A stretch of DNA of 64,000 nucleotides from Glaciimonas sp. PCH181 (GTDB taxonomy: Bacteria; Pseudomonadota; Gammaproteobacteria; Burkholderiales; Burkholderiaceae_D). Where the stretch lies: the NCBI RefSeq assembly GCF_003056055.1, contig NZ_PYFP01000002.1:1302001-1366000 (forward strand), given 5' to 3'. Under the pieces are notes generated by a model that ran no database searches, was not told the origin of the DNA, and saw nothing but the letters and a program-made list of their open reading frames with translations. The number at the start of each line of letters is the position of its first letter. Within the stretch, counting starts at the first letter, position 1. Positions 10,414 through 20,337 of the stretch are shown here, piece by piece. Made by a program: the position numbers and the translations under genes.

Positions 10414-11061
10414 ATGAAAAAATTCATTCATCACCTCGGATTGGTCGCGCCGTTAGATCGCGTTAATGTGGATACCGACGCCATTATTCCCAAGCAATTT
10501 CTGAAATCGATCAAGCGCAGCGGCTTCGGCCCCAATTTGTTCGACGAATGGCGTTATCTGGACCACGGCGAGCCGGGGCAGGATTGCGCGACGCGCCCGC
10601 TGAATCCCGATTTCGTATTAAATCAACCGCAATATCGGGACGCTTCAATTTTGTTGGCGCGTCAGAATTTCGGCTGCGGTTCATCGCGGGAACATGCGCC
10701 ATGGGCGCTGGATCAATACGGCTTTCGGGTCGTGATCGCGCCCAGTTTCGCCGATATTTTTTTCCATAACTGTTTCAAGAACGGCTTGCTGCCTATTGTG
10801 CTGAAAGAAGAACAGGTGGAGCAATTGTTTCAGCAAGCGCTTTCAGCAGACGGGTTGCACCTGGAGATAGATCTGGACCAGCAAAAGGTGGCAAGTAATG
10901 ATGGCAAGCTTAGCTTTGCATTTGACGTCAATCCTTTCCGCAAATACTGTTTGTTGAACGGCTTCGATGATATAGCGCTGACGCTGCGTAAAGCAGATCA
11001 GATCAAAACATTCGAGCATACCCATCTGGCCGCACATCCCTGGTTGCTGAAGACCTTCTGA
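10414..11061 (+). CDS. leuD: 3-isopropylmalate dehydratase small subunit (LeuD)
   Basis: A 215-residue swivel-domain subunit that completes the LeuCD active site. It starts at the ATG of [29 protein letters not shown], the canonical LeuD N-terminus; an in-frame upstream ATG adds 24 unrelated residues. [15 protein letters not shown] is the substrate-binding loop, and [18 protein letters not shown] is conserved in the family. It lies 86 bp after leuC on the same strand. As for leuC, the role could be leucine synthesis or a paralogous pathway. Confidence 0.9.
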   Translation: MKKFIHHLGLVAPLDRVNVDTDAIIPKQFLKSIKRSGFGPNLFDEWRYLDHGEPGQDCATRPLNPDFVLNQPQYRDASILLARQNFGCGSSREHAPWALDQYGFRVVIAPSFADIFFHNCFKNGLLPIVLKEEQVEQLFQQALSADGLHLEIDLDQQKVASNDGKLSFAFDVNPFRKYCLLNGFDDIALTLRKADQIKTFEHTHLAAHPWLLKTF

Positions 11062-11155
11062 AAATAGCCGAAAGTCATTTTTGACGATCCTCTGGCAGCC
11101 GCGACATTTGCATCAACGCTCGTATCAATATGCGCATCAATACGCGGAGAATTGT

Positions 11156-13117
11156 ATGGAAGACGAAATTCGCTTCGGTGGGAGAATTTTATATTTGTCG
11201 GCAGACGCTGCGGCGATCAAGGCGCAGCTGAATGGCCGCAATCTCAGTTTGGCCGAGGTAATGCCGCTGCGCGACAATATATCGACCGATGAAATTACGC
11301 CGGTGACGGTCATGATGGTCTACGACGAACGGTTGGCGGATGTGCCGTATGTCGGCTTTCGTGCCGGTGACGAAATGCCGATTGGCAGAAACGCCATTAA
11401 AGACGGCGGTTTTCAGATCACCGTGGCTGGCAAGCGTTATGGTAAAGGTTCATCGCGAGAATCGAGTCCGCTGGCCGAATTATCGGCGGGTATTAAACTG
11501 ATCGTCGCCGAAAGTTTCGAAAGAATTTATCAGCAAAATTGCGACAATATCGGCATTCTCACCACCACCGATTTCTCCGTTCTGGATCGCATCGTCGCCG
11601 GTGAATCGATACCGATAGAGACGTTTCTGATCGGTCGTGACCAGCTTACGCAAGCGATCATCCGCAGCGGCGGCCTGTTGAATTACAGTAAGTCTGCCAC
11701 GTGGCCATCGCCGCAGCGGCAAGCACGGGCAACGATGCAAGAGCCGCAACCACAACGGCAGCCCAAAACCCTGATCGAAAAAATCATCGATGCGCATTTG
11801 CATCCGGATACGACTAGCGCGACGCGTGGCGAAGGCGTCTTCATTGCGACCGACTGGCGCTTTAGCCATGACTATTTCACCGGCATGTGCGCGCATCTGA
11901 TGCATCGGGCTTTCGGTAAGCCAGCGCTGTTGCATGAACCGGACCGGATCATCGCCTTTCAGGATCATCTGGTGTTGGCGGCGCAGAGTTTCCCGCACGT
12001 GCGCGACCAGTTGCTGGCGGGCGTGGCTAACCTCAGCGCCGGTCACGACAGTTTTGCCAGAGATTATCCAGTGCGCTCGCACGGGCAGTTACCAAACGGT
12101 GTCGGGGCCGAGGGCATTTGCCACGCCATGATGGCAGAAACCTACGCGTTGCCCGGTCAGGTAGTGGTCGGGACCGACTCGCATACGCCACATTCCGGCG
12201 CGCTCGGCTGTCTGGCGTTCGGCGCCGGTGCGACCGAAATCGCCAATACTTGGATGACTGGCTACGTGCGCTGCAAAGTGCCGGAAACCCTGCGCATCGA
12301 AGTTGCGGGCGACTTGCGCCCCGGCGTTACCGCAAAGGACGTGGTACTACATTTGTTGCAGATGGAAACGATACGCGGCGGCGCGGCAATCGGACTGGTA
12401 TTCGAATACGGCGGTTCGGCAGTGCGCGCAATGCGTATCGACGAACGCGCGACCCTCACTAATATGGTGGCCGAACTGGGCGGGTTTACCGGGATCGTCG
12501 AGCCGGACCGCAAGACGGTGGAATTCCTGAAGGAGCGGCGCAACCTCGATTTCGTGTTGCAGGACTGGATGCATAGCGATGCCGATGCCGTCTACCATGA
12601 CGTCATCCATATCGATGCCACCAGCATAAGCCCAATGCTGGCGCGTCCCGGCGATCCGGGCAACGGCGTCGCCGCCCATGCCCTTGGCGACGCGGTAGCG
12701 GTTAATATCGCTTACGGAGGTTCTTGCACTGCCGGTAAGCGCGCCGACTTCGATTTTTATCATGAAGTTTTGCAATGGGGGCTGGCGCACGGCTTATCGG
12801 TCGCGTCGCACACGGCGTTATTCCTGCAATTCGGCACCATGGATGTGCGCAGCTATTGTGAAGAACAGGGCTATCTGCCGGTGTTCGAGCAAGCCGGCGT
12901 CACCCTCGTGATGCCGGGCTGCGGTTCCTGCGCGAATTGCGGGCCGGGTCAATCGACCAGCGACACCGACGTGACCATCAGCGCCATCAACCGTAATTTT
13001 CCGGGGCGTTCCGGTCCCGGCAATGTCTGGCTGGCGAGCCCGTACACGGTGGTGGCCAGCGCTCTGGCGGGGCGTATTACGACGTTCGAACAGTTACAGA
13101 AAGAGCACGCACATTAG
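11156..13117 (+). CDS. Fused aconitase-superfamily hydro-lyase (LeuD-like domain first, LeuC-like domain second)
   Basis: A 653-residue single-chain enzyme whose ATG has GGAGA five bases upstream. Residues about 1-170 are a swivel (small-subunit) domain with NISTDEITP and YGKGSSRESSP. After a short linker rich in Gln/Arg/Pro, residues about 200-653 are a large-subunit domain. That domain has iron-sulfur ligands Cys524 (GGSCTAG), then C589-G-S-C592-A-N-C595, where Cys589 and Cys592 are the expected pair. The small-before-large order is opposite to AcnA/IRP. Its substrate cannot be read; homoaconitate, methylaconitate, citraconate or maleate-type acids are possible. It follows leuCD and the LysR gene, so it probably acts in the same pathway. 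Confidence 0.8.
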   Translation: MEDEIRFGGRILYLSADAAAIKAQLNGRNLSLAEVMPLRDNISTDEITPVTVMMVYDERLADVPYVGFRAGDEMPIGRNAIKDGGFQITVAGKRYGKGSSRESSPLAELSAGIKLIVAESFERIYQQNCDNIGILTTTDFSVLDRIVAGESIPIETFLIGRDQLTQAIIRSGGLLNYSKSATWPSPQRQARATMQEPQPQRQPKTLIEKIIDAHLHPDTTSATRGEGVFIATDWRFSHDYFTGMCAHLMHRAFGKPALLHEPDRIIAFQDHLVLAAQSFPHVRDQLLAGVANLSAGHDSFARDYPVRSHGQLPNGVGAEGICHAMMAETYALPGQVVVGTDSHTPHSGALGCLAFGAGATEIANTWMTGYVRCKVPETLRIEVAGDLRPGVTAKDVVLHLLQMETIRGGAAIGLVFEYGGSAVRAMRIDERATLTNMVAELGGFTGIVEPDRKTVEFLKERRNLDFVLQDWMHSDADAVYHDVIHIDATSISPMLARPGDPGNGVAAHALGDAVAVNIAYGGSCTAGKRADFDFYHEVLQWGLAHGLSVASHTALFLQFGTMDVRSYCEEQGYLPVFEQAGVTLVMPGCGSCANCGPGQSTSDTDVTISAINRNFPGRSGPGNVWLASPYTVVASALAGRITTFEQLQKEHAH

Positions 13118-13536
13118 CTTGCTAAAGCAGCAACGCGGCTGGCACGCTCGCGCAATGGAACAGCGTCCTAAACTGACGCTGACGCAACTCTCGTCAGTAA
13201 ATATTTGGCAATTCGCGAGATGCGATGCGGTCTTCGTGCGTTATCTATAACGATGCAGATCGCCATCCTTTCATGCACCGCACATACTGAAAACTAGCCA
13301 AATAGGGTACTGCGGTAACGCCACCATTTCGTCGGCAGCGTCGCCATCGCCGATGCCGGATTGCTGTCACTCGGAGCAATGGCTGTCCTCATCGCACACA
13401 CGCACTGACCATACAGTCGCATTGATCGCGGCAACAATCCTACTTTCTGCGGCAATAGTCGCATCGTCTGCGCCACTTTACGGTCAATTTCCGTATTTGG
13501 AGATGGTCATTTTCGTTGGGACAGATTAAAATTTGG
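13118..13536. other. Non-coding stretch between the hydro-lyase and liuR
   Basis: No gene with family-like character was found in about 420 bp. A weak open frame on the + strand near 13310-13530 ends in a hydrophobic run (about AATILLSAAIVASSAP) and might be debris of a membrane protein, but this is not supported further. Confidence 0.3.
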
Positions 13537-13552
13537 TTGACGTTAACGTTAA
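13537..13552. promoter_or_regulatory. Probable LiuR operator overlapping the liuR promoter
   Basis: TTGACGTTAACGTTAA is palindromic except for one position pair. It lies 136 bp upstream of the liuR start. TTGACG can serve as a -35 box, with TAAGTT (13560-13565) as -10 at 17-bp spacing, so the operator sits between the boxes, as for MerR-family activators. The resemblance to the described proteobacterial LiuR motif is from memory, not from a search. It implies autoregulation and control of liuA. Confidence 0.65.
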
Positions 13553-13687
13553 CTGCGGATAAGTTACGACATTCTCCTTAAATTCATTTGCCAGTGCTTT
13601 ATTTCGGTACTTATTGATTATTCAGGGTAGTGTTTCAGTGTTTCGCTTTTGCCCTTAACCGTATTGCACCGTATTGATTATCTGACT

Positions 13688-14107
13688 ATGCCGACCTATA
13701 CCATCACCGAACTTGCACGCGAATTCGATATAACGCCACGGGCTATCCGGTTTTATGAAGACCAGGGCCTGCTCAGTCCCACGCGCGATGGCGCTGGCGG
13801 CCGTAATCGGGTGTATTCAGCGCGTGAGCGTACCCGCTTAAAGCTGACATTGCGCGGTAAACGTTTAGGTTTGACGTTGCTGGAAATCAAAAGTCTGGTC
13901 GATATGTACGATTCGCCCAAAGATACCGCGGCTCAGCTTGAGCGTTTTTTAGCAGTGCTGGCAAATCAGCGCGCTTTGCTAGAACAGCAGCGCGAGGATA
14001 TCGATGCCACGCTGGAAGAGGTGTTGGTGCAAGAAATCGAATGCACAAGATTGTTGAAAACCGATCAATTCAGGAAGACAGAAAGCGTTCCGGATAAGAC
14101 AACTTAA
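13688..14107 (+). CDS. liuR: MerR-family regulator of leucine/isovalerate catabolism (LiuR)
   Basis: A 139-residue DNA-binding protein. Starting at MPTYTITELAREFDITPRAIRFYEDQGLL gives a textbook MerR winged helix-turn-helix at residues 1-70, followed by a long coiled-coil dimerisation helix (residues about 85-125). The C-terminus has no cysteine pattern typical of metal sensors. Its position directly upstream of isovaleryl-CoA dehydrogenase and the palindrome at 13537-13552 fit LiuR, which controls liu genes in many proteobacteria. An in-frame upstream start at 13649 would add 13 residues and is less likely. Confidence 0.85.
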   Translation: MPTYTITELAREFDITPRAIRFYEDQGLLSPTRDGAGGRNRVYSARERTRLKLTLRGKRLGLTLLEIKSLVDMYDSPKDTAAQLERFLAVLANQRALLEQQREDIDATLEEVLVQEIECTRLLKTDQFRKTESVPDKTT

Positions 14108-14221
14108 TTGCTATCGAAGCAATCAAGAAATTATCCGGCCACATTACGTAGTTAATGATGCAACTCTGGCGTCGGCGATGCGGCATAAAGCGCACTGCTA
14201 CGCTACATTGAAGGAGACAAG

Positions 14222-15406
14222 ATGGTCCATTTACCCGGTTTAAGTTTTGATCATGGCGAAGATATCGTCGCCTTGCGAGAAACAATTCAGCAATTTGCCG
14301 CCGCAGAAATCGCGCCCCGCGCCGCAGAAATCGATCGTACCGATCAGTTTCCGATGGATTTGTGGAAAAAAATGGGCGATTTAGGTCTGCTCGGGATTAC
14401 CGCGGACGAAGCCTACGGCGGCATCGGCATGGGCTATCTGGCGCACATCATCGCGCTGGAAGAAATTTCGCGCGCCTCCGCATCGGTCGGTCTTTCCTAC
14501 GGTGCGCATTCCAATCTCTGCGTTAACCAGATCAGCCGCAACGGTAATGCCGAGCAAAAAGCCAAGTATTTACCGAAATTGATTTCCGGTGATCATATCG
14601 GCGCGCTTGCCATGTCCGAGCCAAACGCTGGTTCCGACGTTGTCAGCATGAAATTGCGCGCCGATTTAAAAGGTGACCGCTGGGTGCTGAACGGTACCAA
14701 AATGTGGATTACCAATGGCCCTGACGCCGATGTCATGGTGGTCTACGCCAAGACTGATCTAGCCGCCGGTTCACGTGGCATGACCGCATTTCTGGTCGAA
14801 AAAAACTTCAAAGGTTTCAGCGTCGCCCAAAAACTCGACAAACTCGGCATGCGCGGTTCGCATACCGGCGAATTGGTGTTTCAGGACTGCGAAGTACCGG
14901 TTGAAAACGTCCTCGGCAACGTCGGCAAAGGCGTCAATGTCTTGATGTCGGGCCTGGATTTTGAGCGTACCGTCTTATCCGGCGGACCGCTGGGCATCAT
15001 GCAAGCGTGTATGGATGTCGTCGTGCCTTATGTGCATGACCGCAAACAGTTCGGACAAGCTATCGGCGAATTCCAGCTGATGCAGGGCAAGCTGGCCGAT
15101 ATGTATTCGACCATGATGGCCTGTAAAGCTTATGTCTACGCCGTCGGGCAGGCTTGCGACCGCGCCAAAACGCCAGAAGCGGTGCGCATGTTGCGCAAAG
15201 ACGCTGCCGGTGCGATTCTGTATTCCGCTGAAAAAGCCACGTGGATGGCAGGCGAAGCGATTCAGACGCTGGGCGGCAACGGCTACATCAACGAATATCC
15301 GGTTGGCCGTCTATGGCGTGATGCAAAATTATATGAAATTGGCGCGGGAACGAGCGAGATCCGTCGTATGCTGATTGGCCGTGAATTGTTTTCTGAGACA
15401 GCCTGA
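14222..15406 (+). CDS. liuA: Isovaleryl-CoA dehydrogenase
   Basis: A 394-residue FAD acyl-CoA dehydrogenase that oxidises isovaleryl-CoA to 3-methylcrotonyl-CoA and passes electrons to ETF. The catalytic base of the isovaleryl-CoA branch is seen as Glu248 in [18 protein letters not shown], which separates it from short- and medium-chain enzymes, whose base lies near the C-terminus. [14 protein letters not shown] and the FAD loop [22 protein letters not shown] are conserved. GAAGGAGA precedes the ATG. It is the first liu enzyme gene after liuR and the committed step of leucine breakdown encoded here. Confidence 0.95.
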   Translation: MVHLPGLSFDHGEDIVALRETIQQFAAAEIAPRAAEIDRTDQFPMDLWKKMGDLGLLGITADEAYGGIGMGYLAHIIALEEISRASASVGLSYGAHSNLCVNQISRNGNAEQKAKYLPKLISGDHIGALAMSEPNAGSDVVSMKLRADLKGDRWVLNGTKMWITNGPDADVMVVYAKTDLAAGSRGMTAFLVEKNFKGFSVAQKLDKLGMRGSHTGELVFQDCEVPVENVLGNVGKGVNVLMSGLDFERTVLSGGPLGIMQACMDVVVPYVHDRKQFGQAIGEFQLMQGKLADMYSTMMACKAYVYAVGQACDRAKTPEAVRMLRKDAAGAILYSAEKATWMAGEAIQTLGGNGYINEYPVGRLWRDAKLYEIGAGTSEIRRMLIGRELFSETA

Positions 15407-15555
15407 TAAAACCTGGGACAAATTGCCTCCGTTTCTAAGCAGAGCAGAGGCATTCCGGGGAAATTGCCCGCCGGTTTCCACCCTGTTTATCAGTGTTACT
15501 AACCTTAGTTTTAGCGATTTTGCGCCCTCAGCCCAAGTAATCTAACATCTCAGCC

Positions 15556-16497
15556 ATGACCTCTTTGCACATTGAAACCGCCCTATTAGCGCATCCGCAA
15601 CTATCTGTCGCCCTCGATAAACAGGTGTGGCTCAAAATGGAAAATACCCAGCCTTCCGGGTCTTTTAAACTGCGCGGAATTGGTTTGCTGTGCCAGCGCG
15701 CAGTGGCTGGCGGTGCCACGCGTTTGGTTTGTCCCTCGGGCGGCAATGCCGGCTTTGCAGCCGCCTTTGCCGGGGCCGCGTTGGGTGTGCAAACCACCGT
15801 TGTCGTGCCGGAAACCACCAGCGCTGCCGTCATCCAGCGTATTCGCAACATCGGCGCAGAGGTAATGATCCGTGGCAGCGCCTGGCATGAGGCAAATCAA
15901 TACGCTTTGCAACTTTGCCAGGAAGACGGCGTGATCTACATTCCGCCATTCAATCATCCCGATATCTGGGACGGCAACGCCACGCTGATCGACGAAGCTG
16001 CAGCGCAAGCCAAAGCACGCAATACAGATTTTGATGTCGTCATTTGCGCCGTCGGCGGTGGTGGTCTGATGTCCGGCATACTGGAAGGCATGCACCGCAA
16101 CGGCATGCAAGACGTGCCGCTGATTGCTGCAGAAACCGACGGCGCAGCATCGTTGCACGCGGCGGTACAAGCGGATGCATTGGTCTCGTTACCGGCGGTC
16201 ACCTCGATTGCCACTTCTCTGGGCGCAACCCGCGTCGCCGAAGCCGCATTTGACTGGACCCGCCAGCATCAGGTGCATAGCGTGACTGTCAGCGATGCGC
16301 AAGCGATTGAGGCTTGTCTGTCGTTTGCCGATGATATGCGCACGCTGGTTGAACCCGCTTGCGGCGCGGCATTAGCAGTGGCCTACCAAAGTTTGCCCGT
16401 ATTGGCACCGTTTAAGCGGCCCTTGATCGTTGTCTGCGGCGGTATCGGCGTCAGTCTGGCAGCATTAGCTGGATGGAAAGAAACATTTTCGCTCTGA
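15556..16497 (+). CDS. PLP-dependent serine/threonine dehydratase-like enzyme
   Basis: A 313-residue fold-type II PLP enzyme of the L-serine/threonine deaminase group. Lys38 in SGSFKLRG forms the Schiff base. PSGGNAG is the phosphate/substrate loop, AVGGGGLMSG binds the PLP phosphate, and a Cys in VVCGGIG near the C-terminus is at the position contacting pyridinium N1. There is no ACT regulatory domain, as in short catabolic serine dehydratases. It probably makes pyruvate from serine or 2-oxobutyrate from threonine. It is on the liu strand, 149 bp after liuA, with no visible tie to leucine catabolism. Confidence 0.85.
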   Translation: MTSLHIETALLAHPQLSVALDKQVWLKMENTQPSGSFKLRGIGLLCQRAVAGGATRLVCPSGGNAGFAAAFAGAALGVQTTVVVPETTSAAVIQRIRNIGAEVMIRGSAWHEANQYALQLCQEDGVIYIPPFNHPDIWDGNATLIDEAAAQAKARNTDFDVVICAVGGGGLMSGILEGMHRNGMQDVPLIAAETDGAASLHAAVQADALVSLPAVTSIATSLGATRVAEAAFDWTRQHQVHSVTVSDAQAIEACLSFADDMRTLVEPACGAALAVAYQSLPVLAPFKRPLIVVCGGIGVSLAALAGWKETFSL

Positions 16498-16556
16498 CGC
16501 TCAGAGTTCGGCACAAGGAAGGCATACATTCGGTATAAGTTTTCTATGAATTTTCC

Positions 16557-18377
16557 ATGATGATGACGCCAGCATTCCCTAAATTACTTTCGTCCCAAAT
16601 CGCCTTCGATACGGCGCGGACGATATTGGATGGCTTCGACAAGCATTACCGCTTGTTTCGCGAAGTCAGCCATGCGGCGAAGCGTCATTTTGAATGTGGA
16701 GACTGGAAAGCCGCGCAGACCGAAGCGCGCGAACGGATTGCTTTTTACGACACCCGCGTCAGCGAATGCGTGCGGATTCTGGAAGACGAATACGACGAAG
16801 TCGATCTCACCGACGCTGTCTGGCGCGAGGTCAAACTGCATTACATCGGCCTGTTGATCGATCACAAGCAACCTGAACTGGCCGAGACGTTTTTTAACTC
16901 GGTCTGTTGCAAGATTTTGCATCGCGCCTATTTTCATAATGACTTCATCTTTGTGCGCCCGGCGGTCTCGACTGAATATCTGGATACCGATGAAATGTTG
17001 CCCACTTATCGGGTGTATTACCCGGTGCTGGATGGCATGCATGCCACGCTCAAACGCATCCTTACCAATTTTCAGCTGCAACGGCCTTTCGCTAATCTGG
17101 ACCGCGATGTCACGCTGGCAGAGCAACGTTTTCAGCAGATTTTCAGCGCCACCGCGTTAGAGCCGAATCATCAGATTCAAGTCTTATCGACACTGTTCTA
17201 TCGCAATAAAGGCGCGTACATGGTCGGCAAGATCATTAACGGCAGCAACGAATATCCGTTCGTGATTCCGATTTTGCATAACCGCAACGGCGATCTGGTG
17301 CTGGATGCAGTGCTACTTGAGCGCAAGGTATTGGCCGTGTTGTTCTCGTTTACGCGTGCGTATTTCATGGTCGATATGGAAGTGCCATCTGCCTATGTGC
17401 AGTTTTTGCGCTCGCTGATGCCAGAAAAACCGCGGAGTGAAATTTATACGATTCTGGGTTTGCAAAAGCTCGGAAAAGCTCTGTTTTATCGCGATTTTTT
17501 ACGTCATTTACGCCATTCCTCAGACAATTTTGAAATTGCGCCCGGTATCCGTGGGTTGGTGATGGTGGTGTTTGCGTTGCCATCGTTTCCGTATGTGTTC
17601 AAGGTGATCAAAGACTATTTCCCTGCACCGAAAGAAACCACGACCGCGTTGGTTAAAGAAAAATATTTATTGGTAAAAAATCATGACCGAGTAGGCCGCA
17701 TGGCCGATACGCTGGAATATTCCAGTGTCGCGTTTCCGCGTGGACGCTTTGATGACGAATTGCTGGCCGAATTGAAAAAAGTCGCGCCGTCTGTGGTCGA
17801 GGAAGATGGCGACGAAATCGTCATCAAACATCTCTATATCGAGCGCCGCATGGTGCCGTTGAATATCTATCTGAGCAGCGCGCAAAATGATGCCGATCAG
17901 GCCGCGATTGAGCACGGCATACTTGAATACGGCAATGCCATCAAAGAACTGGTCGCGGCGAACATTTTTCCCGGCGATATGCTGTACAAGAATTTCGGTG
18001 TCACGCGTCACAATCGCGTCGTCTTTTATGACTATGATGAGATTGAATACATTACGGATTGCAATTTCCGCACGATTCCGTTGCCGCGTAATGAAGAGGA
18101 GGAAATGTCCGCCGAACCTTGGTATGCGGTCGCTAAAAACGATGTATTTCCAGAGCAATTCGGGACGTTTCTATTGGGCAACCCCAGCGTCAGAAAGTAT
18201 TTTTTAAAGCATCACGCAGATTTATTGACCCAACAGTACTGGCAGCAACGCAAACAGCACATACTGGAAGGCCATTTCGACGACGTTTTTCCTTACCCAC
18301 AAGAATGTCGTTTTAAAAATACCCCCAAATCGGCGGTCACCACGCCACCAGATTTTGGGCAAGTTCAAGCTAAGTAA
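16557..18377 (+). CDS. aceK: Isocitrate dehydrogenase kinase/phosphatase
   Basis: A 606-residue bifunctional enzyme that phosphorylates and dephosphorylates isocitrate dehydrogenase. It thereby decides how much isocitrate enters the glyoxylate bypass when cells grow on acetate or acetyl-CoA-yielding substrates. The characteristic AceK blocks are present: AGITMFSF-like [42 protein letters not shown], and the kinase-loop part FKNFGVTR-like [20 protein letters not shown]. Three consecutive ATG codons open the frame. The location between liu and thiolase genes fits a cell degrading leucine to acetyl-CoA. No aceA or aceB is visible in the window. Confidence 0.95.
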   Translation: MMMTPAFPKLLSSQIAFDTARTILDGFDKHYRLFREVSHAAKRHFECGDWKAAQTEARERIAFYDTRVSECVRILEDEYDEVDLTDAVWREVKLHYIGLLIDHKQPELAETFFNSVCCKILHRAYFHNDFIFVRPAVSTEYLDTDEMLPTYRVYYPVLDGMHATLKRILTNFQLQRPFANLDRDVTLAEQRFQQIFSATALEPNHQIQVLSTLFYRNKGAYMVGKIINGSNEYPFVIPILHNRNGDLVLDAVLLERKVLAVLFSFTRAYFMVDMEVPSAYVQFLRSLMPEKPRSEIYTILGLQKLGKALFYRDFLRHLRHSSDNFEIAPGIRGLVMVVFALPSFPYVFKVIKDYFPAPKETTTALVKEKYLLVKNHDRVGRMADTLEYSSVAFPRGRFDDELLAELKKVAPSVVEEDGDEIVIKHLYIERRMVPLNIYLSSAQNDADQAAIEHGILEYGNAIKELVAANIFPGDMLYKNFGVTRHNRVVFYDYDEIEYITDCNFRTIPLPRNEEEEMSAEPWYAVAKNDVFPEQFGTFLLGNPSVRKYFLKHHADLLTQQYWQQRKQHILEGHFDDVFPYPQECRFKNTPKSAVTTPPDFGQVQAK

Positions 18378-18424
18378 ATCTAACCAATCTGACGGCATAA
18401 GCCGTCCCCAACTGGAGAAGAAAC

Positions 18425-19621
18425 ATGAGTGATTCAATTGTTATCGTCGGCGCAGCGCGTACCCCAATGGGCGCATTTCAAGGTGATTTTGCTTCGCTGA
18501 ACGCCAGTGATTTGGGCGCAGTGGCGATCAAAGCCGCAGTCGAGCGCGCCGGTCTGACACCGGAACAAGTCGATAGCGTCATGTTCGGTAATGTATTGCA
18601 GGCAGGGCAGGGTCAGGCTCCCGCACGTCAGGCGACGATCAAAGCTGGCTTGCCACTGTCGACCAACGCCGCAACGATCTCTAAAGTCTGCGGTTCTGCG
18701 ATGCAGGCAACCATGTTTGCGCACGATGCATTGCTGGCCGGTTCGGCTGAAGTAGTGGTTGCAGGCGGTATGGAATCGATGACCAACGCGCCGTATCTGG
18801 TCCCGAAAGCACGCGGCGGTTATCGCATCGGCCACGGCACGATTCTGGATCATATGATGTTGGATGGTCTTGAAGATGCGTATTCCAGAAGCGAAAATGG
18901 CGGCGGTCGCTCGATGGGTACTTTTGGTGAAGAATGCGCGGCTAAATACAATTTCACGCGGGAAGAACAAGATCATTTTGCTGTTAGTTCAGTCAAGCGT
19001 GCGCAAGCCGCTGCCGCCGATGGCCTGTTCAAGTGGGAAATCGCGCCAGTCACGGTTACCAGCCGTGCCGGTGAGGTCATCATCGACAAGGATGAAGGCC
19101 CGGCCAAAGCAAAAGTCGAAAAAATCCCGACACTGCGCGCAGCTTTCAAAAAGGACGGTACGATCACAGCGGCATCGTCGTCCTCGATCAACGACGGCGC
19201 TGCTGCGCTGGTGCTGATGCTTGAATCCACCGCCAAGAAACTCGGCTGCACACCGATTGCCCGCATCGTCGGTCACGCCAGTCATTCACAAGCACCGGAT
19301 TGGTTCACGACTGCCCCGGTCGGCGCGATTGAAAAACTCTACAAAAAAGTCGGCTGGACTGGCGCTGATGTCGATCTGTTCGAAATCAACGAGGCTTTTG
19401 CCGTGGTGCCGATGGCAGCGATGAAAGAGCACAATATTCCGCACGAAAAAATGAACGTCCACGGCGGCGCATGTGCGTTGGGACATCCAATCGGCGCATC
19501 CGGTGCGCGCATTATTGTGACATTGCTGGGCGCGCTAAAAGCGACCGGCGGCAAGCGTGGCGTAGCGTCGTTGTGTATCGGCGGCGGTGAAGCTACTGCG
19601 ATGGCGATTGAGCTGCTGTAA
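18425..19621 (+). CDS. Acetyl-CoA C-acetyltransferase (thiolase)
   Basis: A 398-residue biosynthetic-type thiolase that interconverts acetoacetyl-CoA and two acetyl-CoA. The nucleophile is Cys89 in SKVCGSAMQA. The C-terminal catalytic motifs GHPIGASGARI and CIGGGEA supply the His and second Cys. NEAFA is also present. It lies 47 bp after aceK. It probably serves the last step of leucine degradation, after HMG-CoA lyase releases acetoacetate, or polyhydroxybutyrate precursor supply; both are common uses of this family. AGGAGAAG-like GGAGAAG precedes the start. Confidence 0.92.
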   Translation: MSDSIVIVGAARTPMGAFQGDFASLNASDLGAVAIKAAVERAGLTPEQVDSVMFGNVLQAGQGQAPARQATIKAGLPLSTNAATISKVCGSAMQATMFAHDALLAGSAEVVVAGGMESMTNAPYLVPKARGGYRIGHGTILDHMMLDGLEDAYSRSENGGGRSMGTFGEECAAKYNFTREEQDHFAVSSVKRAQAAAADGLFKWEIAPVTVTSRAGEVIIDKDEGPAKAKVEKIPTLRAAFKKDGTITAASSSSINDGAAALVLMLESTAKKLGCTPIARIVGHASHSQAPDWFTTAPVGAIEKLYKKVGWTGADVDLFEINEAFAVVPMAAMKEHNIPHEKMNVHGGACALGHPIGASGARIIVTLLGALKATGGKRGVASLCIGGGEATAMAIELL

Positions 19622-19630
19622 GTGTGTTTT

Positions 19631-19654
19631 GGCTACGCTGATGACAGCGTAGCC
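19631..19654 (+). terminator. Hairpin after the thiolase gene
   Basis: GGCTACGCTG and CAGCGTAGCC form a perfect 10-bp stem with a 4-base loop, 10 bases after the stop codon. The following sequence is only weakly T-rich, so termination may be partial; it could instead protect the mRNA 3' end. Confidence 0.5.
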
Positions 19655-19718
19655 TGTGGCTTTATGAGATTCAGAGTCGCCGCTACTAAGCGTGAATGAT
19701 GTCTTAAAAAGGGTTTAC

Positions 19719-20324
19719 ATGAGCGCTGCAATCGATTTCTATTTTGATTTTTCTTCCCCTTACGGCTATTTTGCCGCTGCTCGTATTGACGAGCTGGCCG
19801 GGAAATACGGCCGCGATGTTGAATGGCATCCGATTTTGCTTGGGGCTGTTTTCAAAACCACGGGCTCGGCACCGCTGACAGAACTGCCGATGAAGGGAAA
19901 ATATTCACTGCATGATTTTGAACGCAGTGCGCGCTATCACGGCATTCCTTACAGCCGTCCGCCAGCGTTTCCGCTGCCTACGCAAGTCGCCGCCCGTGCG
20001 ATGTTGTGGACCCAAAGCAAACATGGCGCGGATCAATCGATCAAGTTCGCCAAGCTGGTCTATCAGGCGATGTTTGTCGACGGCGTGAATATCGCTGAGC
20101 CATTGAATATCATCGATATTGCGCGTAAAAATGGCTTTGACACCGATGGCATGGCAGAAGGCATCAACAGTTTATCGATCAAAAACCAGCTAAAAGCAGA
20201 AATCGATCTGGCAATGGCGCGTGGTGTTTTCGGTTCGCCGTTTGTGATCGTTGATGGTGAATCGTTTTGGGGCTTTGACCGTTTTGAGCAAGTCGAAGCA
20301 ATGTTGAAATTCGGTAAAATTTAA
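19719..20324 (+). CDS. 2-hydroxychromene-2-carboxylate isomerase family (DsbA-fold)
   Basis: A 201-residue cytoplasmic protein of the kappa-class GST/HCCA isomerase family. It starts at MSAAIDFYFDFSSPYGYFAAARI, whose FDFSSPYGY replaces the CXXC of DsbA and holds the glutathione-activating Ser. WHPILLGAVFKTTG, the cis-Pro segment GVFGSPFVIVDGESFWGFDRFEQVEAML, and total length fit the family. Family members isomerise naphthalene/aromatic intermediates or act as glutathione transferases; the local substrate is unknown. The longer in-frame start at 19692 lacks family similarity. Confidence 0.87.
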   Translation: MSAAIDFYFDFSSPYGYFAAARIDELAGKYGRDVEWHPILLGAVFKTTGSAPLTELPMKGKYSLHDFERSARYHGIPYSRPPAFPLPTQVAARAMLWTQSKHGADQSIKFAKLVYQAMFVDGVNIAEPLNIIDIARKNGFDTDGMAEGINSLSIKNQLKAEIDLAMARGVFGSPFVIVDGESFWGFDRFEQVEAMLKFGKI

Positions 20325-20337
20325 AAGCAGAAAAAGA

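Noticed and set aside
13294..13476. 60-codon minus-strand open frame upstream of liuR
   Set aside because: No ribosome-binding site, no recognisable features; equally long frames occur by chance in this GC range.
13649..13687. Upstream start for liuR
   Set aside because: The extra 13 residues are not MerR-like; the family begins at the ATG at 13688.
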